Below are positions 1 through 8,257 of a stretch of DNA of 14,956 nucleotides, one piece after another (the first letter of the stretch is position 1; every line of letters starts with the position of its first letter). Origin of the DNA: Anaeromyxobacter sp. (lineage in GTDB: Bacteria; Myxococcota; Myxococcia; Myxococcales; Anaeromyxobacteraceae); contig JADKCZ010000004.1 in NCBI GenBank assembly GCA_016718565.1, positions 1-14,956 on the forward strand, read 5' to 3'. The translations under genes and the position numbers were made by a program. Under the pieces are notes generated by a model, which saw only the letters and a list, made by a program, of their open reading frames with translations, ran no database searches and was not told the origin of the DNA.

Positions 1-515
1 GCGCCGCATCGCGTCAAGTGCTCCAGCGACAGTGGCTCACGGTGATGAAGACCGCCCACCAGGTGTGGGCCTCAAGTCCACCACGCCACCCTGATGTTCG
101 GGGTGGGCGAGAGCCGCACCACCGCGTCCACCGCCTGTCGCCTGCGCGACCTGCAGAGACGAGACGCACGGCTTCACCGCCTTCATCTTTGGCCATTCGA
201 GCGCCAACACCCGCCCTGGTGGCCTCCGACAGCAGCGCCCACGCCTACCTGCGCACCAACGCGCTGGCCCGCCTCTTCCTCGACAACGATGCCACCTGCA
301 GGCCTCCTGGGTGACCATGGGCGGCGGGGTGGCGCAGGCGGCGCTGCACGCCAGGCTGCGACGACTTCGGCCGGAAGTGATCGAGGAGAACGTGGTCTCG
401 GCCGCCAGCACCACCTTCTCGATGGACTCCGGAGGTGGAGCAGCATCCGCGACGCCGGCTTCGGCCCTCGCGGCGCACCATGCGCTACGGCCGGCTGGGC
501 GGGGCCGGCGCGTGA
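1..515 (+). CDS. mqnC: Cyclic dehypoxanthinyl futalosine synthase, 3' part (frameshifted)
   Basis: This is the C-terminal part of a radical SAM enzyme that closes the ring of dehypoxanthine futalosine in the futalosine route to menaquinone. The N-terminal half with the CxxxCxxC cluster lies outside the window. Splicing frames gives family text in order: MKTAHQ, GLKST, LMFGVGES, a DLQDE-like stretch, GFTAFI, AYLRTNALARLFLDN, QASWVTMGG, IEENVVSAA, TFSMDS and IRDAGF. It ends MRYGRLGGAGA and TGA at 513-515. At least five indels break it. The closely related radical SAM enzyme MqnE is the main alternative, but the IEENVVSAA and TFSM text and the short tail after RDAGF fit MqnC better. The stop overlaps the GTG of the next gene, which indicates translational coupling. 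Confidence 0.85.
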
Positions 516-1783
516 TCCACCACGTCCTCTCGGCCCCCTGGGTGCTGCCCGGCCTGGCCGCCGCAGCCGGCCCCGATCACGCCGGCCCGGCCGCCGGAGG
601 CCCGCTCCCGCCCCCTGCGCGAGGGGCGGTGGCGCTCGACGGCGACGCCGGGTGGTGGCGAGTGAGCCGCGCGCCGCGGTGAGCGCGCCACGAAGCCCGG
701 AGGAGCGGGTCGACGGCGTCATCTTCCCGGCCCTGGTGAACGCCCACCTGCACCTCGAGGTTTCTCCCACCACCGGCCGGGCTGGTGCTCGGCGGCCAGG
801 GCTGCCAGCCTGGATCGAGCGGTTCGTCGGGGTGCGGCGCGCCACCAGCGAGGCCGGGGCCGTGGCCGCCATGGCCGCCGCCGCCGCCGCGCTGGTGGAG
901 GCCGGCGTGGCCGCGGTCGGCGACGTCTCCAACACCCCTCGGGTCGCTGGCGCCGCTGGCCGCCGCCGGGCTGGTCGCCGCACCGTCTTCCAGGAGTCTT
1001 CAGCGCCACCGACGAGCGGCTGGCCGCCGCCAGGAGAGCCGCTGCCGCCATCCGCGCCGCCGCGCCGTGCGCCCCACCTGCGGGTGGTGCAGAGCCCGCA
1101 CGCGCTCTACTCCACCGCGCCCGGCCGGCCTGCTGGCGCTGCTGCGCAGGCCGCCCGCCTCGCTGCACCTGGCCGAGGAGTTGACCGAGACGCAGAGTTC
1201 GCGGCGGGCGGCGCCGGGCTTATCGCCGCCCTGCGCGCCCGCATGGGCGGCCCCCGGCCAGCCCGGCTGGGAGCGGTCCCCAGTGGCCCTGGCGGCGCCG
1301 CACCTGGCCCCGGCGCTGTGTCTGCTGGTGCACTGCACGTGGACCTGGACGACGAGGACCTGGGCCTGCTGCGGAAAGCGCCGGCTGCAGGTGGTGCTCT
1401 GCCCCCGCTCCAGCCACCACATCTCGCGCGCCGCCCCGCCGCTGCCGCACCTGCTGGCGGCCGGCGTGCCGCCCCTGGCCATCGGCACCGACAGCCTGGC
1501 GTCCTCGCCCTCGCCTGGCGCCGCTGTTGTTTTGGCGCGGCTGCGCCGCGACTTCCCCGAGGTGCCACCCGGCTGGCTCCACCGCTGGCCTGGAACAGCG
1601 CCGCGGTGGGGGCGACCAGCCTGGGCCGCCTGGCCGTGGGCGCCGCGCCCGGGCTGCTGGCCGCGCCCGCTCGACAGCCGCCCCGTCGGCGACCTTCGAC
1701 CACCTGCTGGCCGCCTCCGGCCCCGGGGGCGCGCCGCCGCTGCGATGGCTGGCCTGGCACCACCCGGAGGCCCCTCGCCGTGA
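512..1783 (+). CDS. mqnX: Amidohydrolase, probable aminodeoxyfutalosine deaminase (frameshifted)
   Basis: Metal-dependent amidohydrolase of the cytosine deaminase/TRZ-ATZ group, likely deaminating aminodeoxyfutalosine to futalosine in menaquinone synthesis. The start is GTG 512-514, overlapping the mqnC stop (IHHVLSAPWVLP). Visible motifs are DGVIFPALVNAHLHLE with the first two metal histidines at 745-753, GVAAVGDVSN, HLRVVQSPHALYS, SLHLAEE carrying the third histidine, LCPRSSHHI, and GTDSLASSPS with the metal aspartate near 1485. After repair the protein is about 420 residues, normal for the family. It ends WLAWHHPEAPR near TGA 1781-1783, which overlaps the GTG of mqnP. Many indels move the reading among all three frames. 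The substrate is inferred from its place between mqnC and mqnP; the motifs alone say only amidohydrolase. Confidence 0.82.
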
Positions 1784-2645
1784 GCGTCGCCGCGCTGGCC
1801 CGCATGGTGCGGCTGTCGCCCTCCTCTTCGCCCTGCCGCTCGTGGCGGCCGCGGTGGTGCTGGTGGCCCGGGACGCCCGGCTCGAGCCCGGGCGGCTGGC
1901 GCTGGTGTGGCGCTGGCGGTGGTGGCGGCCCCGCACCGCCGCCATGGCCGTGAACCGCATCGCCGACCGGCGCTTCGACCCCCTGAACCCGCGCACCGCC
2001 GGCCGCCGAGGCGGTCACCGGCGCGAGGTCAGCCCGCGCGCCGCCGGGGCGCTCCTCACGGGCGCAACCGAAATATCTTCATGCTGGCCGCCCCGCGCTC
2101 CATCGCCCCTGACCGGCTGGCTGGCGCCGCCAGTGCTGGCCATCTTGCTGCCAGGCTACTCTACGCCGGCTTCACCTGGGCCTGCCACCTGTGGCTGGGG
2201 GTGGCACAGTCCCTGGCCCCCATCGGCGTGGCGCTGGCGCTCACCAGCGCAGCGCCGCTGCCCTCCATCGTGCTGGGGGTGGGCGTGGGCGCCTGGATCG
2301 CCGGCTTCGACCTGTTCTGGTCGCTGCAGGACGCCGACTTCGACCGCTCGGCCGGGCTGCACGCCATCCCGGCCCGCTTCGGCGTGGGCCGGCGCCCTGT
2401 GGCGGCGCGCGGCCTGCACCTGGTGGCCGCGCTGGCGGTGGCGCTGGCCGGGCCAATGGCCGGGCGAGGGGTGGCCTGGCTGGCCGGCAGCGCGATGCTC
2501 GCGGCGGTGCTGCTGGCCGACGCACCTCTACGTGGCGCCGGGCGGCGCCCTCCGGCCGGACCGGCTCAACATGGCCTTCTTCAACTACAACGCCTTCGCC
2601 TCGGTGGCCTCGCCGCCTGCGCTGCTCGACCTGTGGGTGGCCTGA
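1780..2645 (+). CDS. mqnP: UbiA-family prenyltransferase of menaquinone synthesis (frameshifted)
   Basis: Integral membrane prenyltransferase that attaches the polyprenyl tail to the 1,4-dihydroxy-6-naphthoate ring. The start GTG 1780-1782 overlaps the mqnX stop (VSVAALARMVRLS, then FALPLVAAAVVLVA as the first membrane helix). Both polyprenyl-diphosphate and magnesium motifs of the UbiA superfamily are present: NRIADRRFD at 1953-1979 followed by NPRTAGR, and QDADFDRSAGLHAIPARFG starting at 2327. Further helices include FTWACHLWLGVAQSLAPIGVALA, LVAALAVALAG and SAMLAAVLLA. It ends RLNMAFFNYNAFAS, LLDLWVA and TGA 2643-2645. About 290 residues is normal for this family. At least six indels are present. 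The second motif closely matches MqnP/UbiA of futalosine-pathway bacteria, and the neighbours favour MqnP over UbiA. Confidence 0.88.
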
Positions 2646-2647
2646 CC

Positions 2648-3236
2648 GTGCCCGCCCGCGCCCGCCGCCTAGCGCGCCCCCGCCAGCTTCGCCCCTGCTG
2701 CAGGCCGACCGGCCGTGGCCGACGCGGTGGGCGGCCTGATGTCGGGCTCTGGGGCTTCAAGCGGCAGCCTGGGCGGGTCTGGGCGGTGCTGTTCCTCTCC
2801 GACCGGCCGCTGGCGGCGCCGGAGCTGTGCGACCGACTCCAGATCTCCACCGGCCTGCTCTCGATGTCGCTGGCGGAGCTGCGCCAGTGGGGCGTGGTGC
2901 GCGGCGTGGAGGTGCCGGGGGACCGCAAGGAGCACTACCTCGCCGAGACCAACGTCTGGCGGCTGGTGACCGGGTGCACAGGCGAGCGGGAGATGGAGCA
3001 GGTGAGGGCGCGCTGGCCCTCCCTCGACCGGGCGTCTCGGCGACCTGCGCGCCGCCCTGAGCGACGTGGGACCTGGCGGTGAAGGCCCAGGCCGCTTCAA
3101 GGCCCGGCGGCTGGAGCGGCTGTCGAGCTGACCCGCGCCGCGCCGAAGCGTGCTGCGGCTGCTGGTGGACTCGGCGCGGGCCGACGTGGGACCGCTCAAG
3201 GCCCTGTCGGAGGCGCTGGCCCGCCGCGGCGAGTGA
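2648..3236 (+). CDS. GbsR/MarR-type transcriptional regulator (frameshifted)
   Basis: DNA-binding regulator with a winged helix-turn-helix of the GbsR branch of MarR. The recognisable core is VADAVGGLM, then WGFKRQ, GRVWAVLFLSDRPLAAPELCDRLQISTG, LLSMSLAELRQWGVVRGVEVPGDRKEHY and NVWRLV. The C-terminal part is a likely coiled region (REMEQVRA, DRASRDLRAALSDVG, RRLERL) ending LKALSEALARRGE and TGA 3234-3236. I chose GTG 2648-2650, two bases after the mqnP stop; the proline/alanine-rich start before VADAVGG is unusual, so an internal start near 2710 is possible. It is probably co-transcribed with the menaquinone genes. The effector and targets cannot be read from the sequence. It has about four indels. 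Confidence 0.82.
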
Positions 3237-5629
3237 GGGCGACTCCGTGCGCGGCCTCCGGGCCCGGGGCGACGGCCGGGCACCCGGTCGGCCCGCCACG
3301 GCGGCGGCGCGACCAGGAAGGCGGCCGTCCGAGCGCCCCTCGGCGATGGGCACCCCGGCGCGGAAGGGCCGGCCGCCGGCCGCGTCGGCCGGGCGGGACG
3401 CCGGGCCACCAGCCGGGTGGCGTAGGTGGCGCCCGGGGTGAGGGCGCCCGCGGGGACCTCGAGCGAGGTGGCGGCGTCGGCGAGCGGCAGGAGGCCAACC
3501 GCGCGCCCTGGGTGGGTGAGGCCGTCGGCCGAGGTGAGGCGCCAGACCCCACCCCAGAGGCTGGTGGGCAAGCCGATGTTGGGCGGCCAGCCCAGGAGCG
3601 GGGTGGCCGGCCGACCGCCCGCGGCACCAGGGCGTCGAGGTCGTCCGGCTGAGGGCCAGGGGCGCGCCCAGGGCGGGGCCACCAGGCTCGGCGCGCCGTC
3701 CGGGGCGTCGCGGCGCAAGCACGTGGTTGACCGCGCCGGGCGGCGGCGCGGCGGTGGCGGTGAAGCGGACCGGGGCCGGCAGCTCGTAGGCGGCCTCAAG
3801 TACTCCCTGGTACTGGGGCGGCAGGAAGCGGGCGTAGGTGAGCGCCCCGGCATCCACGTCAAGCGCGATGGCCGGGAGGTGGCCTCGAGCAGCGTGGCGG
3901 CGGCCGCGCCCAGCGGCGAGGGCCGCCAGGGGCGCCGGGATGGCGTAGACGCCGACCCGGTGGCGGCTCGGTGAGGGGGGCCGGCCGAAGTCGGCGGCGG
4001 CCAGCTCGAACTCGGTCTGGCGCCGTCGAGCGGGGAAGGCCGGAGAGGTCGTGCACTAAACGGGTGGCCGGCGGCGGCAAGCTCGGGAAGGGCTGGCCGT
4101 CCACGATGTGACCTGGGTGGCCGCGTCAGGGAGGTGGCGGCCGCCGCCTCGAGGTACTCGATGGTGGAGACCTGCTCCCCGGACGGCGAGGCGGTACTGC
4201 GCCACCAACAGGTCGTCGGCGGGCGCCAGCACCGGGCCCATCAGGGCGGCCCAGTCGAAGGCGTACGGATCCGGGGTCGGTGAAGCCGATCCAGTCGGCC
4301 GTGGGCACCAGCGGCCGGGCAGCTGGGCCCCCCAGGAGAAGAAGCGCAGGGTGTCGAAGTACCCTGCCAGGTGTCGAGGCCGGCGACGGTGAGCGTGGGC
4401 TGGGTCGGCCCCTGCGTGGCCTGGGCCGCGTGCGCCCCGCCCGGGCCGAACCTCGCCGAGGTCGAGCAGGTGGTCGGCGCTGCCGGGCACGGTGGTGGGC
4501 TGCCGTCCAGGAAGACCACCTTGTCCTGGTAGGGGCCCGGCTGCACCGCGGCCCGCCAGCGGCCGGCTCGGCCGCCGGCTCCATGGTGGTGACGGTGGGC
4601 CGGCGGCGCCGTCCGGCTGCGACACGTCCAGCGCGGCCACGCGGGGGTCGGCCGCCTCCGCGGTGGTTCCCGCCGCGTCGCCGGCCCAGGCGGTGATCAG
4701 CCTGGACACGGTGACCGCCGGCCCACCACCAGGTCCACCGCCACGGTGGCGCGGGGAGGTGGGCGCACCGGCCACCAGGCCACCGACAGGGTGGCCGGTG
4801 TGCATGCGGAGCGGCTGGCCTGCGGTGGCCGCGGTGACCGTGACCGTGAAGGGCGGGGCCGTGCCGGTACCGCGGCGGAGAGCCAGCCGGTGGCCCCGGC
4901 CGCGGGGTAGGTGACGGTGGTGGTCGGCGCGGCCAGCCGCGCCGGCGCCCACCTTGACCAACTGGGGCGCCTGCGCGGCCGGGTCGGTGCCCGCCGCCGG
5001 CGGCTGAAGGCCAGGGTGGCGGCCGAGAGCGAGCGCGGCCGGGGCGCGGGGGCCACCGTGAGGTCACGCCGAAGGCCGGCGAGTTGTACGCCCCGGCGCG
5101 GTGAGGGTCACCGTGGCGGCGTAGCTCCCACGGCCAGGCCGGCCCGGGCGGGGGTGGCGGTGACCGTGTAGGGCGCGAAGGTGCCGCTGACCTCGGCGGT
5201 GAGCCAGCCGGCTCCGGACTGGAAGGTCACCAGGCCGCCGGCGCCGCCAACGTGCCGGTGCCGCGTTGGTGACGGTGACGGCCCTGGCCGCCGGATCGAC
5301 GCCCTCGCGGGGCAGGAGCGGGCGGGCGAGTGGCCAGCGCCGGCGGGGCACGGTGAGCGTCACCGCGATGATCCGGGGAGCCAGCACCCGGCGGAGTGTG
5401 AGCGTCACGGCGGCGGCGTAAGCTCCCCACTGGCGGCGCCGCGGAGGCTGCGAGGTCACCAGGTAGGGGCGGCGCCGCACCGGTCACGCCGACCGCCGCC
5501 CCGGTGAAGGTGACCGGGTTGAGGCCGACAGCTGCAGCCGGGGGGGCTGGGGGTGGGCGTGTCGTGCTCGGAGCAGGCCGCGAGGTCAGGGCGGCCAGGG
5601 TAGCGGCCAGCAGGCGGGGGTGCCGTCAT
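3196..5629 (-). CDS. Putative lipoprotein with Ig/BACON-like repeats (heavily frameshifted)
   Basis: Large secreted protein of roughly 800 residues reading leftward, of unknown function. The start is ATG 5629-5627. A lipoprotein signal appears when two frames are joined: RLLAATLAALT, then LAACSEHD, with a lipobox cysteine. Next come beta-rich repeats of about 100 residues with hallmarks GAYAAAVTLT (near 5415), GSYAATVTLTAPG (near 5115) and a third, more diverged copy ending near 4790 (HTG, TLSV). Each contains text such as DPAAQAPQLVKV and TGWLSA, resembling BACON-type immunoglobulin folds. The rest is unassigned, with well-preserved stretches GYFDTLRFFSWGAQLPG, DPYAFDWAALMGPVLAP, LTYARFLPPQYQGVLEAAYELP and VPAGALTPGATYATRLVAR, the last like the end of a fibronectin III module. 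The stop is uncertain; 3196 is the nearest in one plausible frame and overlaps the regulator convergently. Two adjacent genes cannot be excluded. Confidence 0.6.
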
Positions 5630-5700
5630 GGGTCGCCAGGTGGCTCCGGAACGGGGCGCAGCGGGGGCACCGGGGGGGCTAGTATCGGCGGGCCGGCCGC

Positions 5701-7002
5701 TCAGGCCAGGTGCGGGCCGCCGCCTGGCGGGGCCCGGGCGGCCAGCGCGGCCTCGTCCACGCCGAGGAGCCGCCCCTCGCGCAGGCGGACCCGGCCGGCC
5801 ACGATGGCCCAGGCGGCCGGGGCGCCGGCCCAGAGCATGGCCAGGTCGCCGAGCGGCAGCGCCGGCAGCGGCACGGCCGGCCGCCAGCCCAAGATCACCA
5901 CGTCGGCCACGGCGCCAGGTGGGCACGCCGAAGGCCGCCCGAAGGAACCGCCGGCCAGGCGCGCCGCCAGGGCCAGAGCGGCTGCCGGCCAGGTCCTGGG
6001 CGGCGCGCGGGGTGCGGGCCTGGCCGCGGTGGAAGAACGCCAGGGCCACCAGCTCGCAGGCGGTGTCCGGAAGAGGCCGTCGGTGCCGAGGGCCACCGCC
6101 ACCCCCGCGCCGGCCAGCTCGGCCAGCGGCGGCATCTGGGTGCCCCAGAAGGCGGCGGCGCGGGGTGGAGGCCAGGGTGGCGCCGGCCGCGGCCAGGCGC
6201 GCCCCTCCTCGCGGATGGTGGTGGCGCCGTGGGCCACGACGGTGCGCGGGCCCAGGAGGCCGCGGGCCGCCAGCAAGTCGATGGGGCGCAGCGCCCCGCG
6301 GAAGTAGGCCGCCGCCAGGTCGGTGTCGTCCTCGGCGATGGAGGCCAGCAGGCCGTGGCGCGGGGGCCAGCGCCGAGAGGGCGGCCAGCAGGTCGTCGGG
6401 CGCGGCGTCGAGGCCGTCGAGGCCGGCCGCGCCGCTGCGCAGCGGGTGGTCGCGGTGGCGGTCGGCGAAGGCGGCCGAGGCCCCCCCCTCGCGCAGGCCC
6501 AGGCCCGCGCCGTCGCGGTCGCTCGACCCGTAGGCCAGCACCGCCCGCAGCCCCACCGCCTCCACCGCCCGGCCGGCCGCCGCCAGCGCTCGGCGGCCCG
6601 CCGGGCGCGGCCCGCAAGAGGTCGAAGGCGCAGGTGACGCCGCCGCGCAGCGTCGCCGCCGCGCCGGCCGCGGTCAGCGCCTCGACCTGCTCCGCCTCGG
6701 CGCGCGGCTCGAGCTAGGTGCGCAGCGGGCCCGCCAGGCGTGCAGCACCGCCGGGGCCTGGCCGGGGAGGCCGGAGCGGCGGGCCAGGGCGCCCAGGGCC
6801 AGGTGGGTGTGGGCGTCCACCATGCCCGGCACCACCAGCCGGCCGGCGCGTCCACCTCCCAGTCTCCCGGGCGGGGCGGCACCCCCTCGGGGGCCGGCAC
6901 CACCGCCGCGACCCGGCCGTCCTCCACCACCAGGGTGGCCGGCGCAGGCGCGCCGCCCGCGTGGCCACCAACCCTCCCCTTGATCACCAGGCGGTCCGGC
7001 AT
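5701..7002 (-). CDS. Divergent amidohydrolase, SsnA/chlorohydrolase-like (frameshifted)
   Basis: Amidohydrolase-superfamily protein of about 430 residues, start ATG 7002-7000 (MPDRLVIKGRVGGHAGG) and stop TGA 5703-5701. The N-terminal beta-sandwich piece (LVVEDGRVAAVVPAPEG) leads to RLVVPGMVDAHTHLALG, the HxH metal motif, near 6805-6835. Later text is VGLRAVLAYG, DRDGAGLGLREGG, GPRTVVAHGATTI, VAVALGTDGLF with the metal aspartate, then GAVADVVILGWRPAVPLP, DLAMLWAGAPAAWAIVAGRVRLREGRLL, a typical C-terminal sandwich. The usual third histidine in HxxE is absent: the matching segment reads LLASIAEDDTD in an unbroken stretch (near 6330). It is closest by eye to the SsnA-like group, but the substrate is unknown. 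It lies 71 bases upstream of the lipoprotein gene and is divergent from prfA. Frame changes occur near 5925, 6085, 6170, 6365, 6605 and 6730. Confidence 0.8.
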   Translation of the reverse strand: MPDRLVIKGRVGGHAGGAPAPATLVVEDGRVAAVVPAPEGVPPRPGDWEVDAPAGWWCRAWWTPTPTWPWAPWPAAPASPARPRRCCTPGGPAAHLARAARRGGAGRGADRGRRGGDAARRRHLRLRPLAGRARRAAERWRRPAGRWRRWGCGRCWPTGRATATARAWACARGGPRPPSPTATATTRCAAARPASTASTPRPTTCWPPSRRWPPRHGLLASIAEDDTDLAAAYFRGALRPIDLLAARGLLGPRTVVAHGATTIREEGRAWPRPAPPWPPPRAAAFWGTQMPPLAELAGAGVAVALGTDGLFRTPPASWWPWRSSTAARPAPRAPPRTWPAAALALAARLAGGSFGRPSACPPGAVADVVILGWRPAVPLPALPLGDLAMLWAGAPAAWAIVAGRVRLREGRLLGVDEAALAARAPPGGGPHLA

Positions 7003-7084
7003 GGCGGCATCATCCCAGACCGCGGGTGCTGCGGGAACCCGGCGGCTTGCCGCCCCCGGCGATGCGGGTAAACAGGGCCCCCCC
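7003..7084. promoter_or_regulatory. Divergent intergenic region between the amidohydrolase and prfA
   Basis: An 82-base gap between two outward-facing genes, so it should carry promoters for both strands. It holds a small inverted repeat, GGCGG at 7041-7045 and CCGCC at 7050-7054 with a CTTG loop. No convincing -35/-10 pair is visible, and no clear Shine-Dalgarno sequence precedes the prfA ATG, only a C-rich run. The regulatory role is inferred from gene orientation. Confidence 0.35.
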
Positions 7085-8193
7085 ATGCTCTCCCCAGAGG
7101 TCCTCAAGCGGCTCGACGCCATCGAGCAGCGGTTCGAGGAGCTGACCCACGCCCTCTCCGATCCGGCGGTGGCGTCCAGCGGCGAGCGCTTCCGCAAGGT
7201 CTCCAAGGAGCGCGCTGCCCTGGAGTCCACCGGGGAGGCGCTGCGCGCCTGGCGGCGGCTCACCCAGGAGATCGCCGACAACGAGGCGCTGCTGGCCGAC
7301 ACCGACATGCGCGAGATGGCCAAGGAGGAGCTGGGGCTCCTCGGGCCCCGCCTGGGGCCGGCCGAGGCGCAGCTCAAGCTCTTCCCTCATCCCCGCGACC
7401 CGGCCGACGACAAGGACGTCATCGTGGAGGTGCGGGCCGGCGCCGGCGGCGACGAGGCCGGCCTGTTCGCGGCCGAGCTGGTGCGCCTCTACATCCGCTA
7501 CGCCGAGCGGCTGGCTGGAAGGTGGACCTGCTCGACACCTCGCCGGCACGCTGGGGGGCGTCAAGGAGGCCACCCCTCACCATCGCCGGCGACCAGGTCT
7601 TCTCCTGGCTCAAAGTACGAGTCGGGGGTGCACCGGGTGCAGCGGGTCCCGGCCACCGAGGCGCAGGGGCGCATCCACACCTCCACGGCCACCGTGGCCG
7701 TCATGCCGGAGGCGGAGGAGGTGAGCATCCAGATCAGCCCGCCGACCTGGAGATCGACGTCTTCCGCTCCACCGGCGCCGGCGGCCAGTCGGTCAACACC
7801 ACCGACTCGGCCGTGCGCATGACGCGCAAGCCCACCGGCACCATCGTGAAGTGCCAGCAGGAGAAGAGCCAGCTCAAGAACCGGGCCATGGCGCTCAAGC
7901 TGATGCGGGCCAAGCTCTACGAGATCGAGCAGGAGAAGCAGCGCAGCGCCCGCGACGCGGCCCGCAAGGGCCAGGTGGGCAGCGGCGATCGCAGCGAAAA
8001 GATCCGCACCTACAACTTCCCGCAGGACCGGCTCACCGACCACCGCATCGGCTACACCCGCCACAACCTGCCGGCCGTGATGGACGGCGACCTGCAGGAC
8101 CTGGTGGACGCCTGCCGCACCTTCTACGCCGCCGAGGCGCTGCGCGAGGCCTCCGCGGCGAGCAGCGGCGGCGGGTCGGAGGGGGGCTCCTGA
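7085..8193 (+). CDS. prfA: Peptide chain release factor 1 (frameshifted)
   Basis: Class I release factor that reads UAA and UAG and triggers peptide release on the ribosome. The start is ATG 7085 (MLSPEVLKRLDAIEQRFEEL) and the stop TGA 8191-8193. The PAT tripeptide that marks RF1 rather than RF2 (SPF) is at 7649-7657, and the catalytic GGQ loop is at 7780-7788 (TGAGGQSVNTTDSAVRMTR). The C-terminal part, SEKIRTYNFPQDRLTDHRIG, is intact. Five indels can be placed: a lost G near 7514 (expected LGWK), a lost C near 7552 (expected RLGGVK), an extra C near 7576, an extra A near 7614 (expected WLKYE) and a lost C near 7740 (expected PADLE). Their sum restores 369 codons, a normal RF1 length. It is the first gene of the prfA-prmC-murA-hisG run. 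Confidence 0.97.
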
Positions 8194-8210
8194 GGGCCGC
8201 CAGGCCTAAC

Positions 8211-8230
8211 CGACCCGCCACGGCGGGTCG
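8211..8230 (+). repeat. Perfect inverted repeat between prfA and prmC
   Basis: CGACCCGCC at 8211-8219 is followed after two bases by its exact reverse complement at 8222-8230. It lies 18 bases after the prfA stop and 28 bases before the prmC start. There is no T run, so it is not a classic terminator. It could be a hairpin in the mRNA between the two genes. Confidence 0.5.
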
Positions 8231-8257
8231 CCGCCGGGCGGCCGAGCGCGGCGCGCC

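Noticed and set aside
94..1953. Long open frame of 619 codons on the + strand
   Set aside because: It is a chance fusion of pieces of mqnC, mqnX and mqnP with shadow-frame text. Conserved motifs enter and leave it, and it crosses two true stop/start overlaps.
1107..2018. 303-codon frame on the - strand
   Set aside because: Composition is arginine-, alanine- and glycine-rich with no motif, and it lies opposite well-recognised mqnX and mqnP text.
3237..3974. Open frames on the + strand after the GbsR gene
   Set aside because: They are mirror frames of the - strand lipoprotein, whose text (LTYARFLPPQYQG, GATYATRLVAR) is the convincing reading.
7003..7377. Upstream extension of the - strand amidohydrolase to 7377
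   Set aside because: The extra N-terminal residues lie antisense to the start of prfA and have no family similarity. MPDRLVIKG at 7002 is a natural start.
7561..8064. Open frame antisense to prfA
   Set aside because: A shadow of strong codon bias in prfA; similar antisense frames accompany murA (9550-10624) and hisG.
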